DNA from: Membranipora membranacea
Taxonomy: Eukaryota > Bryozoa > Gymnolaemata > Cheilostomatida > Membraniporidae
Length of the DNA: 64,000 nucleotides
Direction of reading: 5' to 3'
Assembly (NCBI GenBank): GCA_914767715.1
Contig: OU612065.1
Location: forward strand, 9,362,001 to 9,426,000
The notes beneath the pieces were generated by a model, which was not told the origin of the DNA, did no database searches, and saw only the letters and a list, made by a program, of their open reading frames with translations. The stretch's first letter is position 1. Each line of letters opens with the position of its first letter. Made by a program: the position numbers and the translations under genes. Positions 35,901-47,100 of this stretch are shown in pieces.

Positions 35901-37584
35901 ATAGTTTGCAGTGACGAATAATATGATTTAACGTGATATATCGCCTTTTCAGTTTCTCAGAGACTACTTGTCCCTCCTTCACATACACGTTGCCAGTAGT
36001 CTGGCTTATGTTTAATATTGCAATTTTTTTAAACCGCATGTTCCTAACTTGATTAATTGTACATTAACTAAAATACATTGAAAACATATAGGCAGCAAAG
36101 GGCAAAATGATGCAGTAAATTACGTTATGCAAAAGCGTGATGAAAATCTATGCAGTATTACACGCAAAGCACATTGTGTACAACAATGGATCACCTATTT
36201 TGGGTGATTGTTTAGCATCGAAAGAAAAATGTTTATGCTCTTAACTTTTCAACTATTAAATTTATCATCAAATGCTACTGACAAAACCTTGGAAATACTC
36301 TCTAGTTTAATGGAAGCTAGTGTATATAACAAGTTCTTTAACCTATTTTCAGTTTCTTGGCTGGAGAGGTGTGCATGTTTTGGACGAAATAAAGCTTGTT
36401 TAGCCACAACAATCCAAATATCTCGAAAGGTAGAGCTATAATCAACAATCGCTTCGATCAAAACCTAGACAATCTCCTGCTGTTCATCATGCTGACAACA
36501 AATTTGACTGACATCTTTCTGAATTTCTGAATTTTGGCTGGAAATTTTTGACCAAAATTAGTTAAAATTTGGGTTATTATCTGTTACAGTTGTGACAACC
36601 AGGATCTGTAAGCTGGTAAGATTATTGATGGAAGTGGTAGTACAAGACCAAAATGATATAATACATTGGAAATTTTGGTTTCTGCATTATTGGGGTCGCA
36701 TGTAATGAGAGGTCAGAAATGGCCCTATTACTATTGCAAAAATCAATTTCAAGTCTCGAAGACAGGAGTCCTAAAATCATAAAATTTCACTAAAATGTCA
36801 CTCCTCCAGTTAGTACCATGCCTCCTCTATACGGTGAAAGCATAAACTAATCAAATACCTCAAAAACAAGGCACAGAGAGTTCAATTTAAAAAGGGCACT
36901 TTTTGCCCCAAAATAGACTTCCAGAGGTCACTGCGACTCAACGTCAAATATCTGGGAGGTTTCAACTGTGGAATTAAACTATTAGACATGATCACCAATA
37001 CAATATTAAAAAGTTTTAAAAAGCGATATATCACGTTAAGGCCTAATATCAAGCTCAAAAAATAAGTATGTAGCAGAGAAACCAGTTGTGTGGGACGTAC
37101 ATGAAACATTGCTATCGGTATTTGCAGGACCAGAAAATATCTGGAATTTTTTCTCTTTTGTAACTCATAGAAGGAAAGGGGAAAGAGGTAAATAGCAGCT
37201 GCATCAAAGATTTTGAGACACGGGTTACATATTGATGACATTTTCTTAATAATTATATTTAACAGGTATGAAAAAGTGATAATGCCACTTTTTTGTTCGC
37301 TACAAAAAGACCTAAAAAATTGAACGTGAGCAAAATGTTATTTTGTATGTTCCAAGCCCTTGTAATAATTTATGATAATAGTGATACAATTTATTGTTGA
37401 TTTTGATGAGAAGCCGGAAGATGAGCTTAAACTCCAACATAACAGTATACACATCGCTTCTAAACTGCCTAAACTGTAATTTAGAGCTGGTTGAAACTGG
37501 AAGTTGAGATGTGAGATGTTTTGTCAATACAATACAGGGGACTATTTATCCTGTCTCGAATTGCACGCCTCTCCCTGTTGCCAC
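32961..37584. other. Long stretch without a convincing gene
   Basis: I looked for splice-bounded or conserved coding sequence in this 4.6 kb and found none. An open frame at 34913-35221 (plus) and another at 36882-37241 (minus) have no recognisable domain and low-complexity composition. A 17 bp inverted pair (TTAACGTGATATATCGC at 35928 and its complement at 37023) brackets about 1.1 kb. The missing first exon of the GPCR may be here. Confidence 0.4.
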
Positions 37585-37637
37585 TAGCCTGTCTTGACAA
37601 GCTTTGTTCACCAAACAAAGCTTGTCAAGACAGGCTA
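37585..37637. repeat. Perfect 24 bp hairpin, best copy of a dispersed family
   Basis: Arms starting TAGCCTGTCTTGACAAGC are perfectly complementary over 24 bp around a CACCA loop. At least five related copies or arms occur in the window: 21554, 22248, 30912, 48200 and 57714. Confidence 0.92.
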
Positions 37638-38074
37638 TGTTGCCACCAAAGGAAATGTAGGGGCAATCTGGCCTAGGAGTTGTCATACCTATTTACATTG
37701 ATGTGTTAATTTTGATTTGAGAAAGACCATAGACCTCATTGATATCTTAGTTTGCACACAATAATGTTACAGTTTTTGATTGTGTGCAGACTTGAGCTCA
37801 AGCTATGATCTAAAGGCATGCGAGAGTTTACACCTGAGCATTTTATTAGAAGGGGAAAAGAGGGGAAAATACAACAAAGTTGGACGGTGTATGTTATTTA
37901 TAGTAACAAATTGAGATATAATTACGCTATCATATCTGTGATATACTACCATAATGAGCAGCAAAGATAAAGAAGGAGAGGAAGAGGAAAAAATTACTTT
38001 CAAATCTCTGGTAGGTCACCAAAATGAAATAAATGGATAAATGAATTATTGAATGTGGCCTGACTGAGCCCTGT

Positions 38075-38173
38075 GGCCATAGGCGTCTGGAGTTACAAGC
38101 ATGTCCAGTATCAACCAAAGGGAAAGGGGGTGGTTGATACTGGACATGCTTGTAACTCCAGATGCCTGTGGCC
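38075..38173. repeat. Long near-perfect hairpin, about 42 bp arms
   Basis: The left arm, containing CTGGAGTTACAAGCATGTCC, and the right arm, containing GGACATGCTTGTAACTCCAG, pair over about 42 bp around a purine loop AAGGGAAAGGGGG, with two or three mismatches at the outer end. The core ATGTCCAGTATCAACCA resembles the arm of the 10418-10707 MITE family, so it may be a minimal derivative. Confidence 0.85.
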
Positions 38174-38443
38174 GGTTGTTAAAAGAACTATGAAATTTTA
38201 AATTCTGTTACCACGAAGGCAGGACTAGACTAGTAAACCTAATCCTATCTGCCATTAATGCAAGCACAGTGGTCGAGGCCTCAACCACTTGAGCATCAAA
38301 CACCTTGCCCGTTATCATTCAGCTTCAATAGAATAGTAGGTTAACTTCTGAAGGCTTAGACAAAAATGTGGTAGGCTCATAAGCGTTAACGTTCCTGGTC
38401 AGATATCACTTATCAGGGTAACAGCATATACACAGCTACCAAC

Positions 38444-39400
38444 TTAACCAGGGCTGCGAAGCAACCTGTTATCACAACCCAGCTGGTTCCACCTCTTACT
38501 CTTGTCCACAAAGAGAGTATTCATGTGAGCTTTGGTTCTGTGGTGGGTGACTGCATTTGATAGGCCTGCTGCTTTTTGTGGCGTAGTTAGGCAGTTTGTG
38601 GTAGTTCGGGCAGTGGATGACAGGGGCTCCCACATATCAATGGTTGATGCCCGGCTGAATCTAGGGATGTTGAAAACAGCCTTTGCAGTGCATTCCTGGG
38701 ATGCTTCAAGTCTGTCTGTCTTCGGTATGGGGTCCCAACTGCAGCTAGCATATTCCAGCATTGGTTGAGTGAGTTGCTTATATGCGGTTGACTGGGGAGG
38801 GATTGCGCTTTTTAGAAGCCTAGAGTAGTAGATGCTGCTACGCCAAGAACCCATCACGATGCCTATCGGACAACCGCCGGATGTCCGCGTGGCATGAAGG
38901 GGTTGTCAGATAGGCATCCGGTTGCATAAAACGCATCCGGACACAAATTAGACGGAGGGGAATGGGTTTGTAACAGATGAGGATGGGTTTTAGACATTCA
39001 TCATCAGGGCGACAAACCCATCCGGATGTCTGGGTGCCAAACGGATGCCTATTTGGCAACCACCTAATGCCATGCGGACGTCCGGTAGATGCCAGATAGG
39101 CATCCGGATGGGTTCTTGACAGTCACACTTTGAGATTGTTATAAGGTGAAATGGATGGCCAGTTATCACTGTCGGACGGGCCTTTTACAGAGATGTGTGG
39201 CGGATGGCCATTTATCGGACACATTTTTAGTACAACAGATGCTCTGGAAGTAGTGGAGCCGATGTGAGCATTCCAGCGCAGGATTGACTGGATCTTCACA
39301 CCCAGACATATGCTGAGGTCTGTGTGTAGGATCTGCTCATTGTAGATGGTATACTTTCTCTGTTCTGCCGGCTTTCTTTTTCGATTGACACATATCACTT
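38444..39400 (-). mobile_element. LINE reverse-transcriptase remnant with insertion
   Basis: Read on the minus strand, 39398-39230 encodes an RT segment (LGVKIQSILRWNAHIGSTT). After an interruption, 38850-38444 continues with QLTQPMLEYASCSWDP and a C-terminal RTKAHMNTLFVDKSKRWNQL. This is the thumb region of a CR1/jockey-like LINE. It is split by a palindrome-rich insert at about 38840-39125 or slightly more. Confidence 0.75.
38840..39125. mobile_element. Palindromic MITE inside the LINE remnant
   Basis: The left end CCAAGAACCCATCACGATGC and the inverted right end (GGATGGGTTCTTGACAG) are related. Further in, GCCGGATGTCCGCGTGGCAT is mirrored by ATGCCATGCGGACGTCCGG. Multiple CATCCGGATG-type motifs fill the middle. 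Arms are about 75-85% similar, so it is an older copy. Boundaries are approximate. Confidence 0.65.
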
Positions 39401-42221
39401 CACACTTAGGTAGATTGGAATGTATGTCCCAATCAGCTTCCCATTTTGTTCACTTAGAAATTTGATCGTCTCCTAATCACAGCACAACACAGCACAATAT
39501 TAGTGTGATTGGATTAGCCACCATTAAAAGTTAATGGCGGAGCAATTGTGCTAGTCTATAGGTACTGAATATAAAACACAAAAACAACTGTCCATGTCAA
39601 TGGGCATCAAAGTAGTTATGTGATGTAAGCTAAGTCAGTCTTTGTCAAGATACACCCTAGTTTGGGCTCACTCAAGCCATCAATACTTATGTATCGCTTT
39701 CTCAAGAATTTGTTGTTTTCACATTTGAGAGGGTTGATTTCCTTCTTCATTGTTTTCATCCATGTCTGTAGAGCGTCAAAATCTTATTATGGCTGCCTCT
39801 ATAGTCACTTGTGCTAAAATAGTTTTGTCTGCAAACAAGTCTGTTTTGGAGAGATTATCCTGGACAATGTGTACACATTGCTTGCATACCCTCCTCAACA
39901 CCCCACATAGCATACCCTCCTCAACACCCCACATAGCATGACTACCTAATGTACCGCAGCAGTAAAAGCTATGACACATGGCAATGACTCCCATACCTGT
40001 GAGATATGGGCAGCTGAGGACTTGGATTGTGTTTTGCTTCAAGTCTCTATCCAAACACTTTATGATTTTTGTAGATTCTGTATTGTATAGATTTCGCAAT
40101 CAAGCTTTTTATAAACAGGCGATACTCTGTAATACACAGAAATTTAAATTCCCTCATTTTTTAAGCTCAAACAAGACAATTAGAGAGTAATTCCTTTTTA
40201 AAAAAGAAAATAACCTAGCAGGTAAGTTGTAAATATGTAACCAATTTTACTTTGGCTTTTAAAAAGTCATGAGGCCAAACAAATTCAATCCTCTTTATCC
40301 AAAGGAAACGGAAAATGACAACACCCCATCTTCACACTGGTGCATAATTAGTGGGGAAAATTAGCCAATGTGAAACTGGTAACTATGATAAAACATTATC
40401 CACCAAACCCAAACTAGGAAATTGTGGCACAGAAACTTGTTAGTTGACAATCTATTAGTTGTAAATCTCTCAATGATTTGTATTGGTCTCTCATATCCTA
40501 TTTGGAAATGAAAACGAAACCGCCTTGAACAACTTCCCCCTGCATTGACCATCTTATGCCCGAACTAACAAAATTGAAAATTTTAGGCCATTTCACGACA
40601 ATCAAAATCCATGTAATGAAGGCTGGGTGGTCTTGATGCCTTGGACAGTTGGGCTTAATGTTCACCCCTGACACCATGTATTCGATATAGCTTTGAACTT
40701 TGTACAAATGATCTGTTATAGCACTTTCCCCGCATAGAAGGGAGATAGTTTTCAATTTATGATATTATTAATAGCTACTTGAAATGACAAATGAGCGAAT
40801 TGAAAATAAACCAACGAGCAAAGTGAGGTAATCCTTCAATAATAATATTGTCTTGATTGATTTCCTTTCAGATAATGAGACATTGTTTTAATTATAATGG
40901 CATCATATCATGATGCACGAGTGCACTGCAGGGTTATAAGAGTTTTTTCTCCCTACTAGGTGGGAAAGTATAAAAGACTGAATGTATTGGTATGCACCAA
41001 TTGTGGTCATAATTAATGACACATTTTGATTATTATTAAAAACACACACACTACAACATGACTAATAATGCCAGCTTTTAATACTTTAGCTATCTATTGT
41101 TACAAACATCATTATACCAGCTTATGTGCTGATACTTGTACTGCAACATTATTTTGTACCATCTTAGACTTGCACCGTCAACAAGCAAGTTCAAATTTTG
41201 TGATCGCTAGTCTCATCTCAGCTAATATGGAGACAATTTTATCCATATACAACTCGATCTGTTTTATGAGATTCTAAGCACTTTATATCAAGATCTCAAT
41301 ACTCTGCGCTGTATCTATGTGACACACATGTAAGTTAAAACAATATTGTATTTTCAGTTCATATTTGGTGTGGAATAACAACAGCGAAGCTCTTGTATTA
41401 AATTACTGCATGGGATAATCTATATTTCATTGATGACAAATGGCATTTTTATAAAGTGTAGAAAGCATTGCTTTATCGCATCCACTGGTATCAAATTATT
41501 ATTGCTACTATTTCTCCTATCCGTAATTAGGTATTTAACAAAAGTATTTTAATTGCAGGCACCTATTTATCTGTATACTAACTATCAGACACTATTATTG
41601 GATGGAATAAACCCTATATCCGGCATCAATTTTGTGAGTTAACTAATAGGACGATTGTGTCAATTTGATGTCAATTTATTACTACGCACTCTTTTATATG
41701 CTGCCATCCATTATTGTCTTTTGATGTGCTGATTATCGTCACAATCTATGCACATCATTATTTTATTTATTTTACTTTGATCATTTTATCAGGGTACGAC
41801 TTTGAATATGAAGAATATAATGACATACAGTATCCAACAACAACTCAACACTTCTTATTTCGTCGTCCGTTGCCATTAATGCTGGGGTTAGAGTGATAAC
41901 AAGAGCCATCCCAATACACTGAATATGTCTGCCTCCTTAAACCAGTTCACCATTTTCTAGTTGGGATTCAAGTGATATGTGTGGAGTGTGTCAATATCCT
42001 TCTTTCGAAAGTCTTTTTTTTTGCATTACCATCAGCAAATTTTGAGCCTGAGATTAAATCTTGGTCATATTTGATGCAGTGTGATATATCGTATCAACTG
42101 TATTATATCGCACAAAACATATCAATGATAAACCACAGAATTACATAATATAGAAGTGAAAACTGTTTTCAAATGATTTCTTGTAAAAAGAGGCTGGGAT
42201 GGTGAGGATATATTGTGACCT
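39401..42221. other. Intergenic, at most weak exon candidates
   Basis: No recognised gene. A 26 bp tandem duplication lies at 39884-39935 (GCATACCCTCCTCAACACCC unit). At 41560-41896 (plus) two open segments are bounded by good splice signals (TTGCAG|GCACC, TTTT|GTGAGT, TATCAG|GGTAC), but no homology is apparent and no upstream exon fits. Confidence 0.4.
39884..39935. repeat. 26 bp unit in tandem, two copies
   Basis: GCATACCCTCCTCAACACCC plus CACATA is repeated exactly twice, head to tail. No other copies are visible. Confidence 0.9.
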
Positions 42222-43889
42222 TCAGTTTATAACAAAATTGATAGATCGACCTTTCTCATTCCTCTTATCTAACAATTTGTCCTGACTGCCAAATTCATTT
42301 TCCATATCCTCCTCGGAAGTATATTGTGATGTTGAAGATGAGTCCTGACATCTTCTCGTTGGGATTTGTTTCTCATAGCAGGGCTTGTAATGTTTTTTAA
42401 AATGACGAATGCGATCTGCTCTACCTTTATATTTGGATTTCTTCATTGGTGCATATCTGCGCTGGCTTGATGGGTACCTGTAGTGTTTGTTATTCGATCT
42501 ATAGATATGCCCATTGGGACAACACTCTTCCCCTTCTGAGTAAGAGTCTATGTTTGAATGGTGGTGATTGTTGTTGTTGATGCCGTCATGTGATACAGTG
42601 TGATTCTGCGACGCTGCGGAAGTTGCCCTCTGAATTTTCGAGTTATTATTGATATTATAATTCATTGGAAGTAGCTGCTCCCCCATTTCATCAACCACAG
42701 CGTATGCTCTCTTTTTCCGTGTTTTGAAGTATATCCCAAGAATAACAATCACAAAAATTGTCACACCTAGGCAACTGAGAACTACGATCAACACAATATT
42801 TGATGAACCTTCAACCACTTCTTTCATTCCATCAATGACTTCCATCACTCCATTATTGACTCGCGCTGTATCCCCAAGAAGTTCTGCTTTATGAATCAAT
42901 TTTGGTTGTGGCGGTGGGTTAGTTAGTTTGAAAACCTTTCCGTCCTTAATACTATATGACTCTCCTCTTTCTTTGAATTGCTCTGCTACTGCCAAGACTT
43001 TATCAGGGTCATGGCCGCTGTCAGAAATAATTCTAATCACTTTTTCCTGAAATTCCTTTTGCTCTTTCTCAAGGGTCTTATTGTGTTTCCACGCTAAAGC
43101 TTCATCTTTTTCTTGAATGGAAGAATCCTCTATCTCACCTGATAATATTTTATCCATTCGATCTTCTTTAGTCTTTTGCTGTTGGCGTTCTTTGTGCCGA
43201 GATAGATATGAAGGGTGAATAGTCTTATGATTGGATGGTCTCCAGGGAGAGTTTGGCGGCGGTGTGTTAAGAGATGGGCGTATGATACATCCTGCTCTCG
43301 ACCAGCCATTTGTTTGATCAGTATATGACCGCCACGCCCCTCCTCTAGAGCATGTGGCCTCTGGTTTGGAACCATAATCACGCCATTGTGCATTCTCGTT
43401 ACATCGAAATCTGCATACTGTCCCCACTAGAACTTTCTGTTGCAGAATGCAAGACTCTGGTTCCCACTTTCCATTTTCAGTGATACCCTTACTTTTTATA
43501 TACTTAGTATCACAAACATCAGGTTTGCAAAACAATGGCTTTGGGTTCCATTCTTTTGAAATACCATCATGTCTGGACCTTAGGTCCACACATTTGATTT
43601 TCATTGATGTTCCTCTCAGTGGAGTGGCTCCAGTATTACACTGTGACCGACACACAGTGTCTTTTGGATAACCAAAAGGTCCCTCCATTTTCTTATTACA
43701 TGTCCATTTGTTCTGAAAATATTCATCCGATATGATAGGTGGTTTGCAGACTCTTGGTTCTAGAAGTCTCTTCTCACTAACCCGTGATTTCTCTCCATAA
43801 AGTTCTACTACTCTCCTTGTACATATACTACTTATAACCATGGTTGAGAATATGCAGTATGTGAGATGAAATAGTTCAAATACTTTCAT
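42222..43889 (-). CDS. Single-pass membrane protein with two six-cysteine sushi domains
   Basis: An intronless frame of 555 residues starts at ATG 43889. A leader (FELFHLTYCIFSTMVIS) is followed by two sushi/CCP-like modules, residues 48-121 (Cys 48, 64, 80, 84, 100, 121) and 126-201 (Cys 126, 147, 159, 163, 180, 201). Both carry six cysteines instead of the usual four, including a CX3C pair (TVCRSQC and TVCRFRC). A Pro-rich link, a charged helical stalk (about 230-310), a single membrane helix (VLIVVLSCLGVTIFVIVIL, about 366-384) and a basic, Asn/His/Ser-rich cytoplasmic tail complete it. Sushi domains bind proteins or glycans at the cell surface, as in adhesion or complement-type receptors; its role is unknown. 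I do not recognise an orthologue. It is head-to-head with the DDX47 exons, 216 bp apart. Confidence 0.88.
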   Translation of the reverse strand: MKVFELFHLTYCIFSTMVISSICTRRVVELYGEKSRVSEKRLLEPRVCKPPIISDEYFQNKWTCNKKMEGPFGYPKDTVCRSQCNTGATPLRGTSMKIKCVDLRSRHDGISKEWNPKPLFCKPDVCDTKYIKSKGITENGKWEPESCILQQKVLVGTVCRFRCNENAQWRDYGSKPEATCSRGGAWRSYTDQTNGWSRAGCIIRPSLNTPPPNSPWRPSNHKTIHPSYLSRHKERQQQKTKEDRMDKILSGEIEDSSIQEKDEALAWKHNKTLEKEQKEFQEKVIRIISDSGHDPDKVLAVAEQFKERGESYSIKDGKVFKLTNPPPQPKLIHKAELLGDTARVNNGVMEVIDGMKEVVEGSSNIVLIVVLSCLGVTIFVIVILGIYFKTRKKRAYAVVDEMGEQLLPMNYNINNNSKIQRATSAASQNHTVSHDGINNNNHHHSNIDSYSEGEECCPNGHIYRSNNKHYRYPSSQRRYAPMKKSKYKGRADRIRHFKKHYKPCYEKQIPTRRCQDSSSTSQYTSEEDMENEFGSQDKLLDKRNEKGRSINFVIN

Positions 43890-44105
43890 AATAAAACTGC
43901 ATTCTTCAGCCGCAATTGTTCAGCACAAAATCGTTGTATTGTGGCGTCATTGCACAGTGCTGTACAGAATGTTCCTCAGCTAAGAATTGTCAGCCTGAAC
44001 GTATGATGTCACAATCAAATGTTGTTTTCTGATTGATATTTGTTACCCAACAATCAAAAAGTTAACAATTGAATACCTCAGGTATCAGTAACATTATTAT
44101 TACAG

Positions 44106-47100
44106 GGTATCGTGGATGTGCTATGCGAGGCATGTGAGCAGCTGAAATGGAAACATCCATCAAAAATACAGAAGGAAGCACTGCCTGTTGCATTGGCAGG
44201 TAATATGACATTGACAACTCTCACTAAGACGGTGTATTCATAACATAAACATGCAAAGTATTTACGTGTTTATGATTCAGACTAAGTCACCAACTGAACA
44301 AAAATTTAGAATAAATATATGTAGAGTTACCATATACTTGTAGATACTAGACACATCCAATCAGGATGATCTTGTCTGTCAAATAAAGTGTATGATAATA
44401 AGTGTTGACTTGACACAATCTAATGATGGTATGAATATTCTATTTATCTGGCCAGGTAATGATGTGATAGGTCTTGCGGAGACTGGATCAGGGAAGACTG
44501 GAGCGTTTGCTCTGCCAATCTTACAGGCACTCCTAGAAACTCCCCAGAAGCTCTTTGCTTTAATTATGACCCCAACCAGGGAGTTAGCTTACCAGATCTC
44601 AGAACAGTTTGAGGCTCTGGGCCTTTCTATCGGTGTCAAGTGTGGTATGTATAATAACTGAGAGCATTATATTTGTACCCCTTTATTACAATCCTTGGGT
44701 GTTTTTGGGGGAGTACCAGACATAATAGCACAAACAGTTAGGTATTACCTTGTATGGTATGCTGATAAACTGAATCTACTATAGTAGATTAAGTATATGC
44801 TTTCGCTTCTGAACACTGCCCTGATGATCATAAAAGCTTGTAAAATTGCTAACATCAATTACATATCCATTCCAGAATACAATCCAATTACTTCATAAAA
44901 AACAAGTAGCCTAAGTCTCTGGTATCAACATATTGTATCTGTATATTTTTAGCTGTTATTGTCGGTGGAATGGACATGGTGTCACAGGCAATGGCTCTGG
45001 CAAAGAAGCCACACATCATTATAGGTATTGTATTACGCCTCTATTGATGAAAACTCAATGTAAATTGCTATACATTAGTCCCTAGTAATAACCGATACTG
45101 AAAATAAAGAGCCTCATATAATGGATGCACATGTACTGCTTGAGACTTGCTTTCTTTTCTAGTTGATTGCTTTGGAAATTTTTTCACCTTGATTAGAGGT
45201 TGCAAGTTTGGATGGGAGAATGGTTGTCACAAATTCGTGCTCGTATCCTGTGACTGTGATAGTTTTACATGTTGAGTTAAACCATTTTTTAACTACAACT
45301 ATGTCTTTTTCTATGTGCGGGACAATCTGAATAAGTTTATTGTTGCAGCTACTCCTGGTCGCCTTGTGGATCATTTAGAAAATACAAAAGGGTTCAATTT
45401 GAGAAGCCTCAAATACCTGGTAAGATTCTTAGTTATGTAAACATTTAATTACCTATTCATGTGTTTATGGTTTATGCTAACCTACATCTGAGCTGTATGT
45501 AATTTAATTCCACATTTCATGGTTTGAATGATTGAAAAATGTGAATACGATTTGAAACCCAATTCGATATTTTTGATGAAATAATTTTCTATTATTGTCC
45601 GATGTAATTTATATATATTGTTTTTATACTATTTGTACGAAAGGTATTTTTGTTTTGTTTTAAGGGGCCTATATACTGAATGTTTATGTACAAAAAACTA
45701 AAATTCATGTTGGCTTTGAAACATTTGTGGGAGCCATGTTAATCAATGACAAATAATCGCACTATACTGAACCACCATTCATTATTATAGGTGATGGATG
45801 AGGCAGATAGAATACTGAACATGGATTTTGAGCAGGAAGTTGATAAGATTTTGAAAGCCATACCAAGGGAAAGGCGGACGTTTCTGTTCTCGGCCACCAT
45901 GACTAAGAAGGTACAGAAGCTGCAGAGAGCCTCACTAAAGGACCCAGTGAAGGTAGAGGTGTCCAGTAAATATCAAACTGTCGACAAACTTCAGCAGTTC
46001 TACGTCTTCATTCCTGTCAAGTATAAGGTATATTTTATTATTTGGAAAATATTCTAGTTTCTTGAGTTTTTGTTGATTTTGTAGCTGTCATCCAAGTTTC
46101 CTTGCATCAGAGCTAGTCATCGGACACATATCTTGTTTTGTTCATGAACACTCACCACTCCTACATATTCTCCTCATCATTTTCCATTTTGCATCCTCTG
46201 TCCGGAACCATGACATTCGATCCGAAATAATAAAATATTACCCATACAAGCTATTATTAATACTTAAACGGGGGTGCGGTGAGATTTTCCTATGGTAAGT
46301 GCCATGTTGTTGTGTGTTACTTTCCCACGTGCAATAGGTATTTCCATATTGTGGGGTTTTATGTGCGAGCTTGACGCAGCAAACTAAACATGTGTCACTG
46401 AAAACACCTCTTCTACCATCATGGTATGAGCTTCCCACTCGAATACAAATTCACATTAAGCAACAATTTCCATTTAAAGTAACACTTTCCTCTGGGTTGT
46501 ACATGAACCATACGTAAGTGTGAATGTCATATGCCAACTCATGGAAACTTTCACCCTTATGAGTATATCTGGCAGCAAAGAAATAAATGGCATGATATGA
46601 GAGAGCTATGGTATAGTCATGATCTCATCTACAGAGAGTACGCTCAAAAACAGCTAATGAGGAATAATTGTAGTAGTGTTAAGACGCCTGATTGAAAGTC
46701 AAGTATTTATGATGATAACAATGTTTTAACCAGAAAACTTCATTCTTCAAGAATTCTGGCACATCCTCAAATAAAAATTAAAACTGTGTGGCAGTTTCAC
46801 TCAAAATAATTAAGAAGTTATTGTGATGACTTTAAGTTTTCAACGTTATAAAACGCTTTTGATTATGGTAAATGCTGCCTGCAAGTCGTTTTGAGGGAAA
46901 TAACCTGGATCAAGAAGAAAATCAATCTCTTCCGAAAGCTACATGTTACGTCAGCAATTTATTGATGTTGTTCATTACCTAATGAGCGTTAACTAATGTT
47001 TAGCTTCTGATCCCTCCCTCTTTTGAGGTTGAGAATGAATAACATTCCACATAATGAAATGAGTGTATGTTCATAACCATTGTTTTTATTTCAAAAGTTT

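Noticed and set aside
36882-37241. Open frame of 119 codons, minus strand, with hydrophobic stretches
   Set aside because: Hydrophobic residues follow from the AT-rich composition; no homology or splice signals.
39884-39935. Direct repeats as a CRISPR-like array
   Set aside because: Only two adjacent units without spacers, in eukaryotic DNA.
41560-41896. Two splice-bounded open segments on the plus strand, possible 3' end of a gene
   Set aside because: Only one phase keeps both open, giving a protein end with no recognisable content, and no upstream exons fit.
43393-43671. Plus-strand frames inside the sushi gene as DDX47 exon 1
   Set aside because: They are shadows of the 555-residue frame, with no sequence resembling the DDX47 N-terminus.
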